From an uncultured Oscillospiraceae bacterium (lineage in GTDB: Bacteria > Bacillota > Clostridia > Oscillospirales > Oscillospiraceae), in assembly GCA_949948775.1 (NCBI GenBank), contig CATLHC010000004.1, positions 1 through 57,288 on the forward strand: a stretch of DNA of 57,288 bases. Reading direction: 5' to 3'. Every line of letters begins with the position of its first letter. The stretch's first letter is position 1. Position numbers and translations under genes: made by a program. This document shows positions 16,299-25,059 of the stretch, piece after piece. Below the pieces are notes generated by a model. That model ran no database searches and was not told the origin of the DNA. It saw nothing but the letters and a program-made list of their open reading frames with translations.

Positions 16299-17384
16299 TT
16301 AGTCGTCGCCGAAGCTGATGCCCAGCAGGCGGGCCTCGGTGATGATGTCGGACTTGGGATCGATGGTCTTGAGCTTGCCCGCGACTTCCTTCAAGGGCAC
16401 GGAGGTGATGACCCGGTCATGGATGGCCACCATATTGCCGAATTCGCCCTTGGAAATCATCAGCGCCGCCGTGGCGCCCAGGCGGGAGGATAGCACCCGG
16501 TCGTAGGCGCAGGGGTTGCCGCCGCGCTGCATGTGGCCGGGGACGGTGACGCGCACTTCCTTGCCGGTCTTTTTCAGAATCTTATCCGCGATGGCGTAGG
16601 ACACGGAGGGGTACTGCTCCAGCATCTCGGCCAGGTGCTTTTTGTACTCCTTCTTGGACATGGCGGCTTCTTTCTGGGACAGGGCGCCCTCGGCCACCGC
16701 CAGGATGGTGAAGCCGTGGCCGGCGGAGGCCCGCTGGTTGATCTTGGCCAGGATGGAGTCGATGTTGTAGGGGATCTCGGGGATGAGGATGATGTCCGCG
16801 CCGCCGGCCATGCCGGCGTTCAGGGTCAGCCAGCCCGCCTTATGGCCCATGACCTCCACCATGAACACCCGGTTGTGGGAGGCGGCGGTGGTGTGGATGC
16901 AGTCGATGACGTCGGTGGCGATGTCCACGGCGCTCTGGAAGCCGAAGGTCATATCGGTGCCCCACAGGTCGTTGTCGATGGTCTTGGGCAGACCGATGAC
17001 GTTCAGCCCCTCCTCATTCAGCAGGTTGGCGGTCTTCTGGCTGCCGTTGCCACCCAGCACCACCAGGCAGTCCAGCCGCAGGCGGCGGTAGGTGTACTTC
17101 ATGGCCTCCACCTTGTCCAGACCGTTGGGGTCGGGCTCCCGCATCAGCTTGAAGGGCTGGCGGCTGGAACCCAGGAAGGTGCCGCCCCGGGTGAGCAGAC
17201 CGGTGAAGTCGATGGGAGTCAGCTTTTTGTAATCCTCATACATCAGGCCCTTGTAGCCGTCGATAAAGCCGATAATTTCCACTTCATTGCCATAGATGTT
17301 GTAGAGGCCCTTGGCCACGCCGCGCATGGTGGCGTTCAGGGCTTGGCAGTCGCCGCCGCTGGTGAGCATTCCGATTCGTTTCAT
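16299..17384 (-). CDS. pfkA: 6-phosphofructokinase
   Basis: This is the glycolytic kinase making fructose 1,6-bisphosphate. The 361 residues begin MKRIGMLTSGGDCQALN, and the ATG follows AAGGAAG. Active-site segments are GGNGS (113 = Asn, 114 = Gly) and PKTIDND (K134, catalytic D137). In classical ATP enzymes these read GGDGS and PGTIDND; in PPi enzymes GGDDS and PKTIDND. The Gly/Lys combination here is that of the intermediate group, so ATP is the likelier donor but PPi cannot be excluded. The Asn replaces the usual Mg-binding Asp. ppk lies upstream and the reductase gene downstream on the same strand. Confidence 0.93.
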   Translation of the reverse strand: MKRIGMLTSGGDCQALNATMRGVAKGLYNIYGNEVEIIGFIDGYKGLMYEDYKKLTPIDFTGLLTRGGTFLGSSRQPFKLMREPDPNGLDKVEAMKYTYRRLRLDCLVVLGGNGSQKTANLLNEEGLNVIGLPKTIDNDLWGTDMTFGFQSAVDIATDVIDCIHTTAASHNRVFMVEVMGHKAGWLTLNAGMAGGADIILIPEIPYNIDSILAKINQRASAGHGFTILAVAEGALSQKEAAMSKKEYKKHLAEMLEQYPSVSYAIADKILKKTGKEVRVTVPGHMQRGGNPCAYDRVLSSRLGATAALMISKGEFGNMVAIHDRVITSVPLKEVAGKLKTIDPKSDIITEARLLGISFGDD

Positions 17385-17440
17385 GACATTGCTTCCTTTC
17401 CACTCTATTTTTAGCCCTTCGGGCTGAATAAACAAGAGAT

Positions 17441-19714
17441 TCAATCCCGGCCCAGCAGCCGCCCAAGCAGGCCGGAACGGCGGGCCTTGACTTTGACCAC
17501 GGGCCGCTTCGGCAGGGTGGGAGCCGTGACATAGGTCCCCGGCCTGACGGTGGATGCCGGCCGCTTTTCCGCCGGAGCGGCGGCCTGCTTGACGGGACTG
17601 GGGGAGGGGACGGGCCGCGCGCCCAAACCGGACAGCGCCCATGCGCCGCTGTACGCCTGGTCGCAGAAGTGCTCCTGAGAGTTGAAGAGCTGGCCCTCTG
17701 CGCGGGCGTATTCGCCGTCCGGCTGCTGGATGCGGCCCTTGGCGGTGTCCCGCAGCCCGTCATGGAACATCTGTTCCAGATGGGCGCGTAGCTCAACGTC
17801 GTACACGGGCGCGGCCACCTCCACCCGGCGGGTGGTGTTGCGGGTCATGAAGTCGGCGGAGGAGATGTACACCCTACGGCGTTCTCCCTCACCAAAAATA
17901 TAGATGCGGGCGTGCTCCAAATAGCGGCCCACGATGCTGGTCACACGGATGTTCTCCGTCAGGCCGGGCACGCCGCCGATGAGGCAGCAGATGCCCCGAA
18001 TTACCAGATCAATTTTCACCCCGGCCTGGGACGCCTCAATAAACTTGTCGATGAGCAGCTTGTCGGTGAGGCCGTTGAGCTTGAAGCCCAGGTAGGCGGG
18101 ACCGCCCGCTTTCGCCTGCTGAATTTCCTCGTCGATGAGGGCCGTGATCTTATTGCGCAGGCAGGCGGGGGCCACCATCAGATGGCGGCTGTCCTCCACC
18201 ACCTCGCCCATGGACAGGGCGTTGAACACCTGGGCGGCGTCCGCGCCGATCTCCGGCGAAGCGGTCATGAGGGCAAAATCGGTGTACAGCCGTACGGTGT
18301 CCTCGTTATAGTTTCCCGTGCCAACCTGGGTAATATACTCCACCTGTCCCTGGTGCATCCGGGTGATGAGCAGCAGCTTGGAGTGGACCTTCAGCCCGTC
18401 CAGGCCGTAGATCACCCGGCACCCGGCCCGCTCCAGCACCCGGGACCAGCCGATGTTGTTCTCCTCGTCAAACCGGGCCCGCAGCTCCACCAGGGCCACG
18501 ACCTCTTTCCCATTTTCCGCCGCGTCCACCAGGGCCTCCACAATTTTGCTGTTGTGGGCCACCCGGTAGAGGGTCATCTTGATGGAGACCACCTCCGGAT
18601 CCTGCCCGGCCTCCTGCAAAAGCCGCAGCAGGGGGCGCACGCTCTCATAGGGGTAGCTGAGCATCAAATCCCGCCTGCGGATCTGCTCCGTCATGGGGAC
18701 CAGGGGGTCCACGTTGGGAGAGTTCTGGGGCACCCGGCGGGGATAGAACAGCTCGGTCTTGTCCCGAAGCATGTCCCGCAGCGCGCCCATAAAGGACAGG
18801 TCCAGGGGCACGTCGCTGGCGAACAGGTGCTTTTTGGACAGGCCCAGGCAGCCGCACAGGCTGTCCCGGACGCCGTCAGTGAGCTTGCCCTGGTACTCCA
18901 ACTTCACCGGCTGCAGGCGCTTGCGGCGGCGGATCATTTTTTCCATGCTCTTGCGGTATTCCTCCGCCAGCATATCGCTCATCTCGGACGAGGCCTCATC
19001 CACATGGATATCCGCGCTGCGCACCTGGCGGATGAGCACCGCGCCCTCCACCTTATAGTGGGCGAAGATCTTGGACAGGAAGCCGACAATCAGCTCCTCC
19101 ACCAGCACAAACCGCTCTCCATTCCCAGGGATGGGCACCAGGCGGCGCAGGACGCCCTCGCCGCAGGAGACGATGCCCATGCGCTCGCCGCCGTTTTTGG
19201 TTTTCAGCATGGCCACTGCGTAAATGACCTTGTTGCGCAGGAAGGGGAACGGCTGCTTGCGCCCGATGATCTGGGGGGAGAGCAGGGGAAGGACGTTGGA
19301 GGTGAAATACTTTTCCAGGAAGGACTGGGTCTTGTCCTGGAGGGCCGCGAAGCGGCAGATCTCCACGCCCTGACCCGCCAGCTCCCGCAGCAGGTCCTTG
19401 CAGATGCGGTCCCGGTCCGCCAGATAGGCGCGGGTCTTGTCCAGCACGGCGACCAGCTGCTGGGCGGAGGTCATGCCGGTTTTGTCGTCGGTGACGCCCA
19501 TATGGAGGGTATCCATGAGCATGCCGACCCGGACCATATAGAATTCGTCCAGATTGCTCTGGAAGATGGAGGCGAAATTCAGCCGTTCACACAGGGGATT
19601 GGCCGGGTCCTGGGCCTCCTCCAGCACCCGTTTATTGAACTGAAGCCAGGACAGCTCCCGATTGACATAGCACGGGCTGATGCTTGGCGTGGAGAGCTCG
19701 TGTTGCTCTTTCAT
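17441..19714 (-). CDS. ppk: Polyphosphate kinase 1
   Basis: PPK1 polymerises the gamma-phosphate of ATP into polyphosphate, reversibly, at the membrane. The 757 residues carry the four family domains. The catalytic histidines are H444 (LKVHSKLLLI) and H601 (EHARIYIFGEG). RNTTRRVEVAAPVYD near the end is typical. About 70 extra C-terminal residues, basic and Pro-rich, make it longer than the usual 690. It probably heads an operon ppk-pfkA-reductase, with 56 bases to pfkA. The start is the only ATG in the right place, with AAGGGGACG about 12 bases before it. Confidence 0.95.
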   Translation of the reverse strand: MKEQHELSTPSISPCYVNRELSWLQFNKRVLEEAQDPANPLCERLNFASIFQSNLDEFYMVRVGMLMDTLHMGVTDDKTGMTSAQQLVAVLDKTRAYLADRDRICKDLLRELAGQGVEICRFAALQDKTQSFLEKYFTSNVLPLLSPQIIGRKQPFPFLRNKVIYAVAMLKTKNGGERMGIVSCGEGVLRRLVPIPGNGERFVLVEELIVGFLSKIFAHYKVEGAVLIRQVRSADIHVDEASSEMSDMLAEEYRKSMEKMIRRRKRLQPVKLEYQGKLTDGVRDSLCGCLGLSKKHLFASDVPLDLSFMGALRDMLRDKTELFYPRRVPQNSPNVDPLVPMTEQIRRRDLMLSYPYESVRPLLRLLQEAGQDPEVVSIKMTLYRVAHNSKIVEALVDAAENGKEVVALVELRARFDEENNIGWSRVLERAGCRVIYGLDGLKVHSKLLLITRMHQGQVEYITQVGTGNYNEDTVRLYTDFALMTASPEIGADAAQVFNALSMGEVVEDSRHLMVAPACLRNKITALIDEEIQQAKAGGPAYLGFKLNGLTDKLLIDKFIEASQAGVKIDLVIRGICCLIGGVPGLTENIRVTSIVGRYLEHARIYIFGEGERRRVYISSADFMTRNTTRRVEVAAPVYDVELRAHLEQMFHDGLRDTAKGRIQQPDGEYARAEGQLFNSQEHFCDQAYSGAWALSGLGARPVPSPSPVKQAAAPAEKRPASTVRPGTYVTAPTLPKRPVVKVKARRSGLLGRLLGRD

Positions 19715-20069
19715 AGTCGATCACGTCCCCTTGGATTGATGTGGATCATGGCAGCTGCTCTGCTTTTAAATGTACCATTCTTTTCCGCCGGACGCAAGCC
19801 CCTTGCGGGACTTTTTCCGGGCCTGCTTTCCCGCAGAAACGGAAACTTTTCTAGAAACTGGAAATGGGGCCGCCCACAGCGGTGGCCCCATCGTCGGGGC
19901 GGGGGAAGGGAAATACTGGAGTGAAAGGGATTTTTACCAGGTGCAGCGGGTTGAAAATTAGATTAAACTTGCCTCCAATCTATTGGTTGTGGTAAACTAA
20001 ACAAAAGACCATGTGCAGCCGAATTCCGGCACAGGATGTCCTTTCGTGGGTGAGAATTGGAGGCGAACA
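19715..20069. other. Divergent intergenic region between ppk and the AcrVA2-like gene
   Basis: No gene fits these 355 bases. They hold a GC-rich hairpin, GGGGCC...GGCCCC with inner pairs (about 19866-19890). Just before the AcrVA2-like gene is a more AT-rich part with a dyad CCAATCTATTGG (19976-19987). The AT-rich stretch stands out from the surroundings and should contain the promoter of that gene. I cannot name -35 and -10 boxes with confidence. Confidence 0.5.
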
Positions 20070-21086
20070 ATGAGAGACCGTGACACACCACTCAAGCTTG
20101 TGCGGCTTTGGCCAGCGAGGATTCAAGGATGCTATGAACAATTGGACATGTTCGCCGGGGCGAAGGAGGACGAGACGGTCTGGTGGCCGGATTACTGCCG
20201 CCTGCCGGTGAACGCGACGGTGACCTACCTTCAGAAAAGCGGAATGGACAAAAGGCGGGCGGCGGTGATGGCCTCGGAGCTGACGGCGTGCTGGCTGTGG
20301 CGGGAAAGCAGGGTGGTATACCGCTTTGACCCCAGTCTGACCGAGGTGCTGTCCGAACAGGCGAGGGAGTCTGAAGACACCGATGTGCTGCCTGCGGAAC
20401 TGCTGCTTCACCCGCCGCACCCCATTGTCTATATCAGGACGCCGGGCCTCTTGGACGGCGTTGATGGATTCTTTTATTGGGTAGACTACGACATCATCAG
20501 AAAAGACGCGGCGCTGCGCGTCCAGTGGGTGCTGGAGGATATGAGCCATTCCTTTGGGCAGGCCATGCACATCACGCCAGGGGCGACGCTGCGAGAGTGC
20601 GCCTGGGAGACCATCAAGGCGTCGCGGGAGAACATGGGCGCGCCTGTCGTGGTGGAGGTGAAGCCGGTGGCTGAGATGGCGGGGACGATTTTGAGCGCGC
20701 TGCAGCTGGTGCTGTACCTTGCGGCGGAAAACTCGGAAGTGGTTGAGGACCCGGCTGAGCCGGACCGCGCTCCGACCGGCGGCGGGGGAAAGGTCGTGCG
20801 CATTACGGACCCGGAGCGGGAAATCAAATCGTATTCTGTGGGGGTCCGCATCGGGAGCGCGATCCGCAGGACAAGGATAGAGGACTTCGGGCAGGACGGG
20901 GGCGAAGCCGCACGCAAGCGCCTCCACTCCAGACGAGGTCACTGGCACCATTATTGGACGGGACCCAAGGGCGGGGAGCGGACGCTGATTCTGAAGTGGA
21001 CGGCGCCCACCTTTGTCCATGTCGATGGCGGGGAGACAGGGGAGAGCAACATTGTGAATTTCCCCAATACCCCGGACCGTCCGTGA
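20070..21086 (+). CDS. AcrVA2-family (anti-CRISPR Cas12a inhibitor-like) protein
   Basis: This 338-residue protein matches, from memory, the Moraxella anti-CRISPR AcrVA2 (about 320 residues) along its length. Shared features are a CY..L start region, WRES..VYRFDP, a Pro-His stretch before IVYIRTPG, DGFFYWVDYDI, SVGVRIGSAIRR, and above all RRGHWHHYW (288-296) followed by a LKWTAPTFV strand. AcrVA2 lowers Cas12a production by acting on its mRNA during translation. Homologues occur in many bacteria without Cas12a and may have other roles. Nothing CRISPR-related is nearby. The ATG follows TTGGAGGCG; an upstream in-frame GTG is less likely. It stands alone between terminators. Confidence 0.8.
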   Translation: MRDRDTPLKLVRLWPARIQGCYEQLDMFAGAKEDETVWWPDYCRLPVNATVTYLQKSGMDKRRAAVMASELTACWLWRESRVVYRFDPSLTEVLSEQARESEDTDVLPAELLLHPPHPIVYIRTPGLLDGVDGFFYWVDYDIIRKDAALRVQWVLEDMSHSFGQAMHITPGATLRECAWETIKASRENMGAPVVVEVKPVAEMAGTILSALQLVLYLAAENSEVVEDPAEPDRAPTGGGGKVVRITDPEREIKSYSVGVRIGSAIRRTRIEDFGQDGGEAARKRLHSRRGHWHHYWTGPKGGERTLILKWTAPTFVHVDGGETGESNIVNFPNTPDRP

Positions 21087-21103
21087 GAAAGAGGAAACAA
21101 TAG

Positions 21104-21143
21104 ATTTGAGCGCCGTCCCTCTCTTGTGGGACGGCGCTCAAAT
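21104..21143. terminator. Bidirectional intrinsic terminator
   Basis: ATTTGAGCGCCGTCCC pairs perfectly with GGGACGGCGCTCAAAT around an eight-base loop. It lies between the AcrVA2-like gene and the convergent aldo/keto reductase gene. Confidence 0.9.
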
Positions 21144-21163
21144 TCTATCATGGGCATTATGGT

Positions 21164-22354
21164 TCAGCTCCGGTTTTTCTGTGCCTCTTCCTCTCTGGCC
21201 TTGCACACCTGCGCCCAATCGGGAATCCGCTCAATGAATTCCGCCAGTTCTTTCAGCGCCGCGGGGACGTCGATGCCCTGCGGGCAGGTTCGGGCGCACT
21301 TGCCGCAGGCGATGCAGGCGGCGGGCCGCTTGTCCTCGGGCAGCGCGTCAAAACGCATCCGAACGCTGGAGCTGAGCTGGAAGCGGGCCTCGTTATAGGC
21401 GGCGATCATGGCGGGGATGTCCAACCCCATGGGGCAGCCGTCGCAGCAGTATCGGCAGGCGGTGCATGGGACGGAGTCCTTCATTCCCTCCGCCAGCTCC
21501 AGCAGAGCGGTCCGCTCCTCCTGGGTCAGCGGCCTGTCTTGGGTGACGGTGGCCACGTTTTGCTCCATCTGCTCCAGGCTGGACATGCCGCTCAGGATCA
21601 TCTTCACATTGGGCAGCCCCTGCAGAAACCGCAGCGCCCAGGCGGCGGCGCTCTCGTCCGGGCGGTGGCGGCGCAGCGTCTCCATTTGACTGTCGGGCAG
21701 GTTTGCCAGTTTCCCGCCCCGGATGGGTTCCATCACCCAGATGGGAATACTTCGGTCGGTGAGCAGCTCGTACTTTTCCCTGCCCTGCTGAAGCGTCCAG
21801 TCCAGGTAGTTCAGCTGCAGCTGGCAGAACTCCATCTGATCCCCGCAGTAGTCCAGAAATTTGGTCAGGGTGGGCAGACCGCCGTGGCAGGAAAAGCCCA
21901 GGTGCTTGATCCGTCCCAGGCGCTTCTGTTCCACAAAATAGTCCACAATGCCCCACTGAGGGTCCATGTACACCTGAATGGAGTTCTCGTATACGTTGTG
22001 GAGCAGATAGAAATCGAAATAGTCCACCCCGCATCTTTCCAGCTGCTCCTCAAAAATGGCGGCGGGGTTATAGCTGCTGGCAATCTGATGGCCGGGATAT
22101 TTGTCCGCTAAGTACCAATTTTCACGGGGGTGACGGGCCAGGGACCGGCCCACCACCCGCTCCGACAGCCCGCCGTGGTAGGGGTGGGCGGTGTCGAAAT
22201 AGTTCACACCGTGGGCCAGAGCGTAGTCGATCATACTGTCCACCTGCGCCTCGTCGATAGCTGTGGCCTCCGTCCGCCCGGGGAGCAGGGGCAGGCGCAT
22301 GGTGCCGAAGCCCAGGCGGGACAGGGATATGCCCTTAAAGTCGTTGGTCAGCAT
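21164..22354 (-). CDS. Aldo/keto reductase with C-terminal 2[4Fe-4S] ferredoxin domain
   Basis: This 396-residue predicted oxidoreductase has a TIM-barrel aldo/keto reductase domain (1-285) with the full tetrad D54, Y59, K85 and H119. A ferredoxin-like tail carries two clusters: C297-x2-C300-x2-C303...C307 and C347-x2-C350-x2-C353-x3-C357. Such fused enzymes are common in anaerobes and probably pass electrons between NAD(P)H or flavin and Fe-S partners; the substrate is unknown. GGAGGAATTGCA precedes the ATG, and a consensus promoter lies just upstream. Confidence 0.92.
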   Translation of the reverse strand: MLTNDFKGISLSRLGFGTMRLPLLPGRTEATAIDEAQVDSMIDYALAHGVNYFDTAHPYHGGLSERVVGRSLARHPRENWYLADKYPGHQIASSYNPAAIFEEQLERCGVDYFDFYLLHNVYENSIQVYMDPQWGIVDYFVEQKRLGRIKHLGFSCHGGLPTLTKFLDYCGDQMEFCQLQLNYLDWTLQQGREKYELLTDRSIPIWVMEPIRGGKLANLPDSQMETLRRHRPDESAAAWALRFLQGLPNVKMILSGMSSLEQMEQNVATVTQDRPLTQEERTALLELAEGMKDSVPCTACRYCCDGCPMGLDIPAMIAAYNEARFQLSSSVRMRFDALPEDKRPAACIACGKCARTCPQGIDVPAALKELAEFIERIPDWAQVCKAREEEAQKNRS

Positions 22355-22386
22355 TGCAATTCCTCCTCCAAGAGTGTGTGTTAATT

Positions 22387-22415
22387 ATTATATTTTATCT
22401 GGAAAGATATATCAA
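22387..22415 (-). promoter_or_regulatory. Sigma-A promoter of the aldo/keto reductase gene
   Basis: On the minus strand TTGATA (22410-22415) and TATAAT (22387-22392) are separated by 17 bases, about 25 bases upstream of the ribosome site. The region is AT-rich compared with the surrounding DNA. Confidence 0.8.
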
Positions 22416-22574
22416 GAGCCTATTTTCCCTCACCTTCAAGGTTTAACAAGATAAAATGAACAGAATTAGGGAATTCATACCATAGATTGGAGGAAACAAA
22501 AAATTTTGGAAAACATAATGACAAAGCCCCGCTTTTGTGATAAAATTCCTAACTTAGAGAGGGGCGATGCGGCC

Positions 22575-24779
22575 ATGCGTGAACAAAAGGATGAGGGGCG
22601 CTCCATTGAACAGATCCTGCAGCTGTTGGAACGGTTTCAGCAGCCTGGCGTACCTGCGGAGTCCCAAAAATCACGTGCCATGGAGGAACAAGGCGTGGAG
22701 ATAGCCGGCAGCTTTATCAGCTTTATGGACGAGATGCCCGGGGGGTTTCTGGTCTATTACGCGGACCGGGGGGAGGAGATCATCTACGCCAACCGGGCCC
22801 TGCTGCGCATCTTTGGATGCGAGACTATAGAGGAATTCCGGGAACATACCGGCAATTCCTTCCGCGGCCTGGTGCATCCGGAGGATTTGGAGGGTGTGGA
22901 GGAGAGCATTCGCGCTCAGATTGCCGCCAGCCAGTACGATTTGGATTATGTGGAGTACCGTATCCGCCGCAAGGATGGGGCGATCCGATGGATCGAAGAT
23001 TATGGCCATTTTATCCACAGTGAAATGATAGGGGACGTTTTCTACGTATTCCTAGGAGACGCCACAGAGAAGCACACGCAGCAGCTGATGGAAAAAACGC
23101 TGCTCATGAATGAGCGGCTGGAGCGGGAACAGCGGCTGCAGACCCTGATCGAAGAGTATGATAAGGAACGCAGCCTGATCAACAAGGAGTATATCCGGCA
23201 GCTGGAGGTCATCGAAGGGCTGAGCGTAAACTATGAGGCCATCAATTATGTGGATCTGGATCTGGACAAGATCCAGCCATATCGGCTGAGTGAGCGCACT
23301 TCCGTGCTGTTTTATGGCAAGCTCGCCGAGCGAAGCTATCTGCAGTACGCCGACAACTACGTGGACATGTGGGTCCACCCGGAGGACCGGGAGATGGTGG
23401 CCAAGGCCACGGCGCCGGATTATATCCGGGAGAAGCTGGCGGACAGCCGAACCTATTATTTTAACTACCGCGTGGTCAATAAGGGAGAGCTGCAATACCT
23501 CCAGCTGCGGGTGGTGAACGTAGGCCACGACAACGGTGTGAGCCAGGTGGTGCTGGGCTATCACCGGGTGGATGAGGAGATTCAGCGGCAGATGGAGCAG
23601 CAGTCCCTGCTGGCGGAAGCCTTGGCCAAAGCCAATTTGGCGATCAACAGCAAGAATACCTTTTTGTCCAATATGTCCCATGATATGCGCACCCCGCTTC
23701 ACGCCATCTTTGGCTTTACCACGCTGGCCAAGCTGAACATAGACGACCGATCGGAAGCGCTGGATAACCTGGACCGGGTGGAGGCCGCCAGCCGCCAGCT
23801 GCTGGACATGATTGACAAAGTGCTCCAGGTGGCGTCTCTGGACGATTCCGGCGATTTGAACGAGGTGGAGTGCGATCTGCGGGAGACGGTGGGGGATGTG
23901 TTCTCCTTCCTGGAGCCCCAGGCCCATGAGAAGGACATCACCTTCCGCCTGGACTGCGAGGGCCTGCGCCATAACATCGTGTTTACGGATCAGGAAAAGA
24001 TGCGTCAGCTGATGCTCTATCTGGCCAACAACGCCGTGACCTATACCAATCCCGGAGGGCGGGTCACCATCCGGGTGGAAGAGGGAGAGGAACTGCCCAA
24101 CGAGTACGCCGTGTACCGCCTTACGGTGGAGGATACGGGCATCGGAATCAGCCCGGAATTTCTGGATAAGCTGTTTGAGCCCTTCAGCCGGGAGAAAAAC
24201 AGCACCCTCAGCGGCGTACATGGTATTGGCCTGGGGCTGACCATCGCCAAAAGCATCGTAGATATGATGGGAGGCGTACTCAGTGTGCAGAGCGCGGTGG
24301 GGAAGGGCAGTACGTTCACCGCTGCCTTCCGGCTGCACATTCGGACATGGCACAGCGCGGCTCCCAAAAAGGACGACCAGGGTACGGCCCGGCGCATCCT
24401 GCTGGCGGAGGACAATGAGATCAACCGGGAGATTGAGACGGAGCTGCTGGGTGAGCTGGGCTTTCTCATCGACCCCGCTGAAAATGGAGAGATCGCCCTG
24501 GAAAAGATTAAGGAGGCCGATCCCGGATACTACGACGTGGTGCTCATGGATCTGCAGATGCCGGTGATGGACGGCTGGCAGGCGTCTTTGGCCATCCGCA
24601 GCCTGCTCGATAAGGAAAAGGCCGGCGTACCGATCATCGCACTGACCGCCAATGTGCTGGAAAACGACCGGCGCCGCGCTAAAGAGTGCGGCATCGACGC
24701 CCATCTGCGCAAGCCGATGGACCTGGCGCTGCTGCTGCGCACCATGGAGGAGCTGACGGGGAAGAAGCGCCCGGGCTGA
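22575..24779 (+). CDS. Hybrid sensor histidine kinase with two PAS domains and a receiver
   Basis: This protein is 734 residues from the chosen ATG, which follows GAGAGGGGCG. An ATG 19 codons upstream (22518) is also open, so the start is uncertain. No transmembrane helix is seen, so it senses inside the cell. The order is PAS (about 50-165, with HPEDLEGVEESIRAQ), coiled linker (about 175-215), a second PAS-like region (about 225-340), HisKA with H369 (NMSHDMRTPLHAIFG), ATPase boxes (VEDTGIGIS, HGIGLGLTIAK) and a receiver with D659 (VVLMDLQMPVMDG). No Hpt domain is attached, so a separate phosphotransfer protein must exist elsewhere if relay occurs. Confidence 0.9.
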   Translation: MREQKDEGRSIEQILQLLERFQQPGVPAESQKSRAMEEQGVEIAGSFISFMDEMPGGFLVYYADRGEEIIYANRALLRIFGCETIEEFREHTGNSFRGLVHPEDLEGVEESIRAQIAASQYDLDYVEYRIRRKDGAIRWIEDYGHFIHSEMIGDVFYVFLGDATEKHTQQLMEKTLLMNERLEREQRLQTLIEEYDKERSLINKEYIRQLEVIEGLSVNYEAINYVDLDLDKIQPYRLSERTSVLFYGKLAERSYLQYADNYVDMWVHPEDREMVAKATAPDYIREKLADSRTYYFNYRVVNKGELQYLQLRVVNVGHDNGVSQVVLGYHRVDEEIQRQMEQQSLLAEALAKANLAINSKNTFLSNMSHDMRTPLHAIFGFTTLAKLNIDDRSEALDNLDRVEAASRQLLDMIDKVLQVASLDDSGDLNEVECDLRETVGDVFSFLEPQAHEKDITFRLDCEGLRHNIVFTDQEKMRQLMLYLANNAVTYTNPGGRVTIRVEEGEELPNEYAVYRLTVEDTGIGISPEFLDKLFEPFSREKNSTLSGVHGIGLGLTIAKSIVDMMGGVLSVQSAVGKGSTFTAAFRLHIRTWHSAAPKKDDQGTARRILLAEDNEINREIETELLGELGFLIDPAENGEIALEKIKEADPGYYDVVLMDLQMPVMDGWQASLAIRSLLDKEKAGVPIIALTANVLENDRRRAKECGIDAHLRKPMDLALLLRTMEELTGKKRPG

Positions 24780-24809
24780 CGGGCCCAAAGGCTGATCATA
24801 GAGGCGCAG

Positions 24810-24847
24810 TGTGTGGAGGGCGGTTTTTCTAAAAACTGCCCTCCACA
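24810..24847 (+). terminator. Long near-perfect hairpin after the hybrid kinase gene
   Basis: TGTGGAGGGCGGTTTTT pairs with AAAAACTGCCCTCCACA around two bases, giving about 17 pairs with one G-T. There is no long T-run after it, but position and stability suggest a terminator or transcript-end structure. Confidence 0.6.
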
Positions 24848-24889
24848 GTTTCCGTTGCCTGAAAACTTTTAAATGGGGAAAGCCACGGA

Positions 24890-24918
24890 TTGCTTTGTGG
24901 GAGCTTTTGTGCTATAAT
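24890..24918 (+). promoter_or_regulatory. Promoter of the PAS / GGDEF gene pair
   Basis: TTGCTT (24890-24895) and TATAAT (24913-24918) are 17 bases apart. The implied leader is about 135 bases and AT-rich. I looked for a cyclic-di-GMP riboswitch in it and saw none of the conserved GEMM sequence. Confidence 0.75.
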
Positions 24919-25004
24919 ATAAAAATACATAAAAATTGCTGCTTTGGTCCACAGATGAAGTGGATAATCTTGTAAATTTCCGGATTTGACGTAATTTTGC
25001 TTTT

Positions 25005-25035
25005 GGTATAGCGCCGGTCAGGTGAGCGCTATGCC
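25005..25035 (+). promoter_or_regulatory. Leader hairpin just before the PAS gene ribosome site
   Basis: GGTATAGCGC pairs with GCGCTATGCC, with one G-T, around an 11-base loop. The structure ends about ten bases before the GGAGGGAG ribosome site. It may affect translation or mRNA stability. No family was recognised. Confidence 0.5.
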
Positions 25036-25059
25036 GCAGCTGTCTGGAGGGAGCATCGC

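Noticed and set aside
17413-17425. AGCCC-TTC-GGGCT hairpin between ppk and pfkA as a terminator
   Set aside because: It has five base pairs and no T-run in the direction of transcription, too weak to separate the two genes.
24919-25059. Cyclic-di-GMP riboswitch in the leader of the PAS / GGDEF pair
   Set aside because: The conserved GEMM-type sequences and two-helix layout are not present. Only one simple hairpin is seen.
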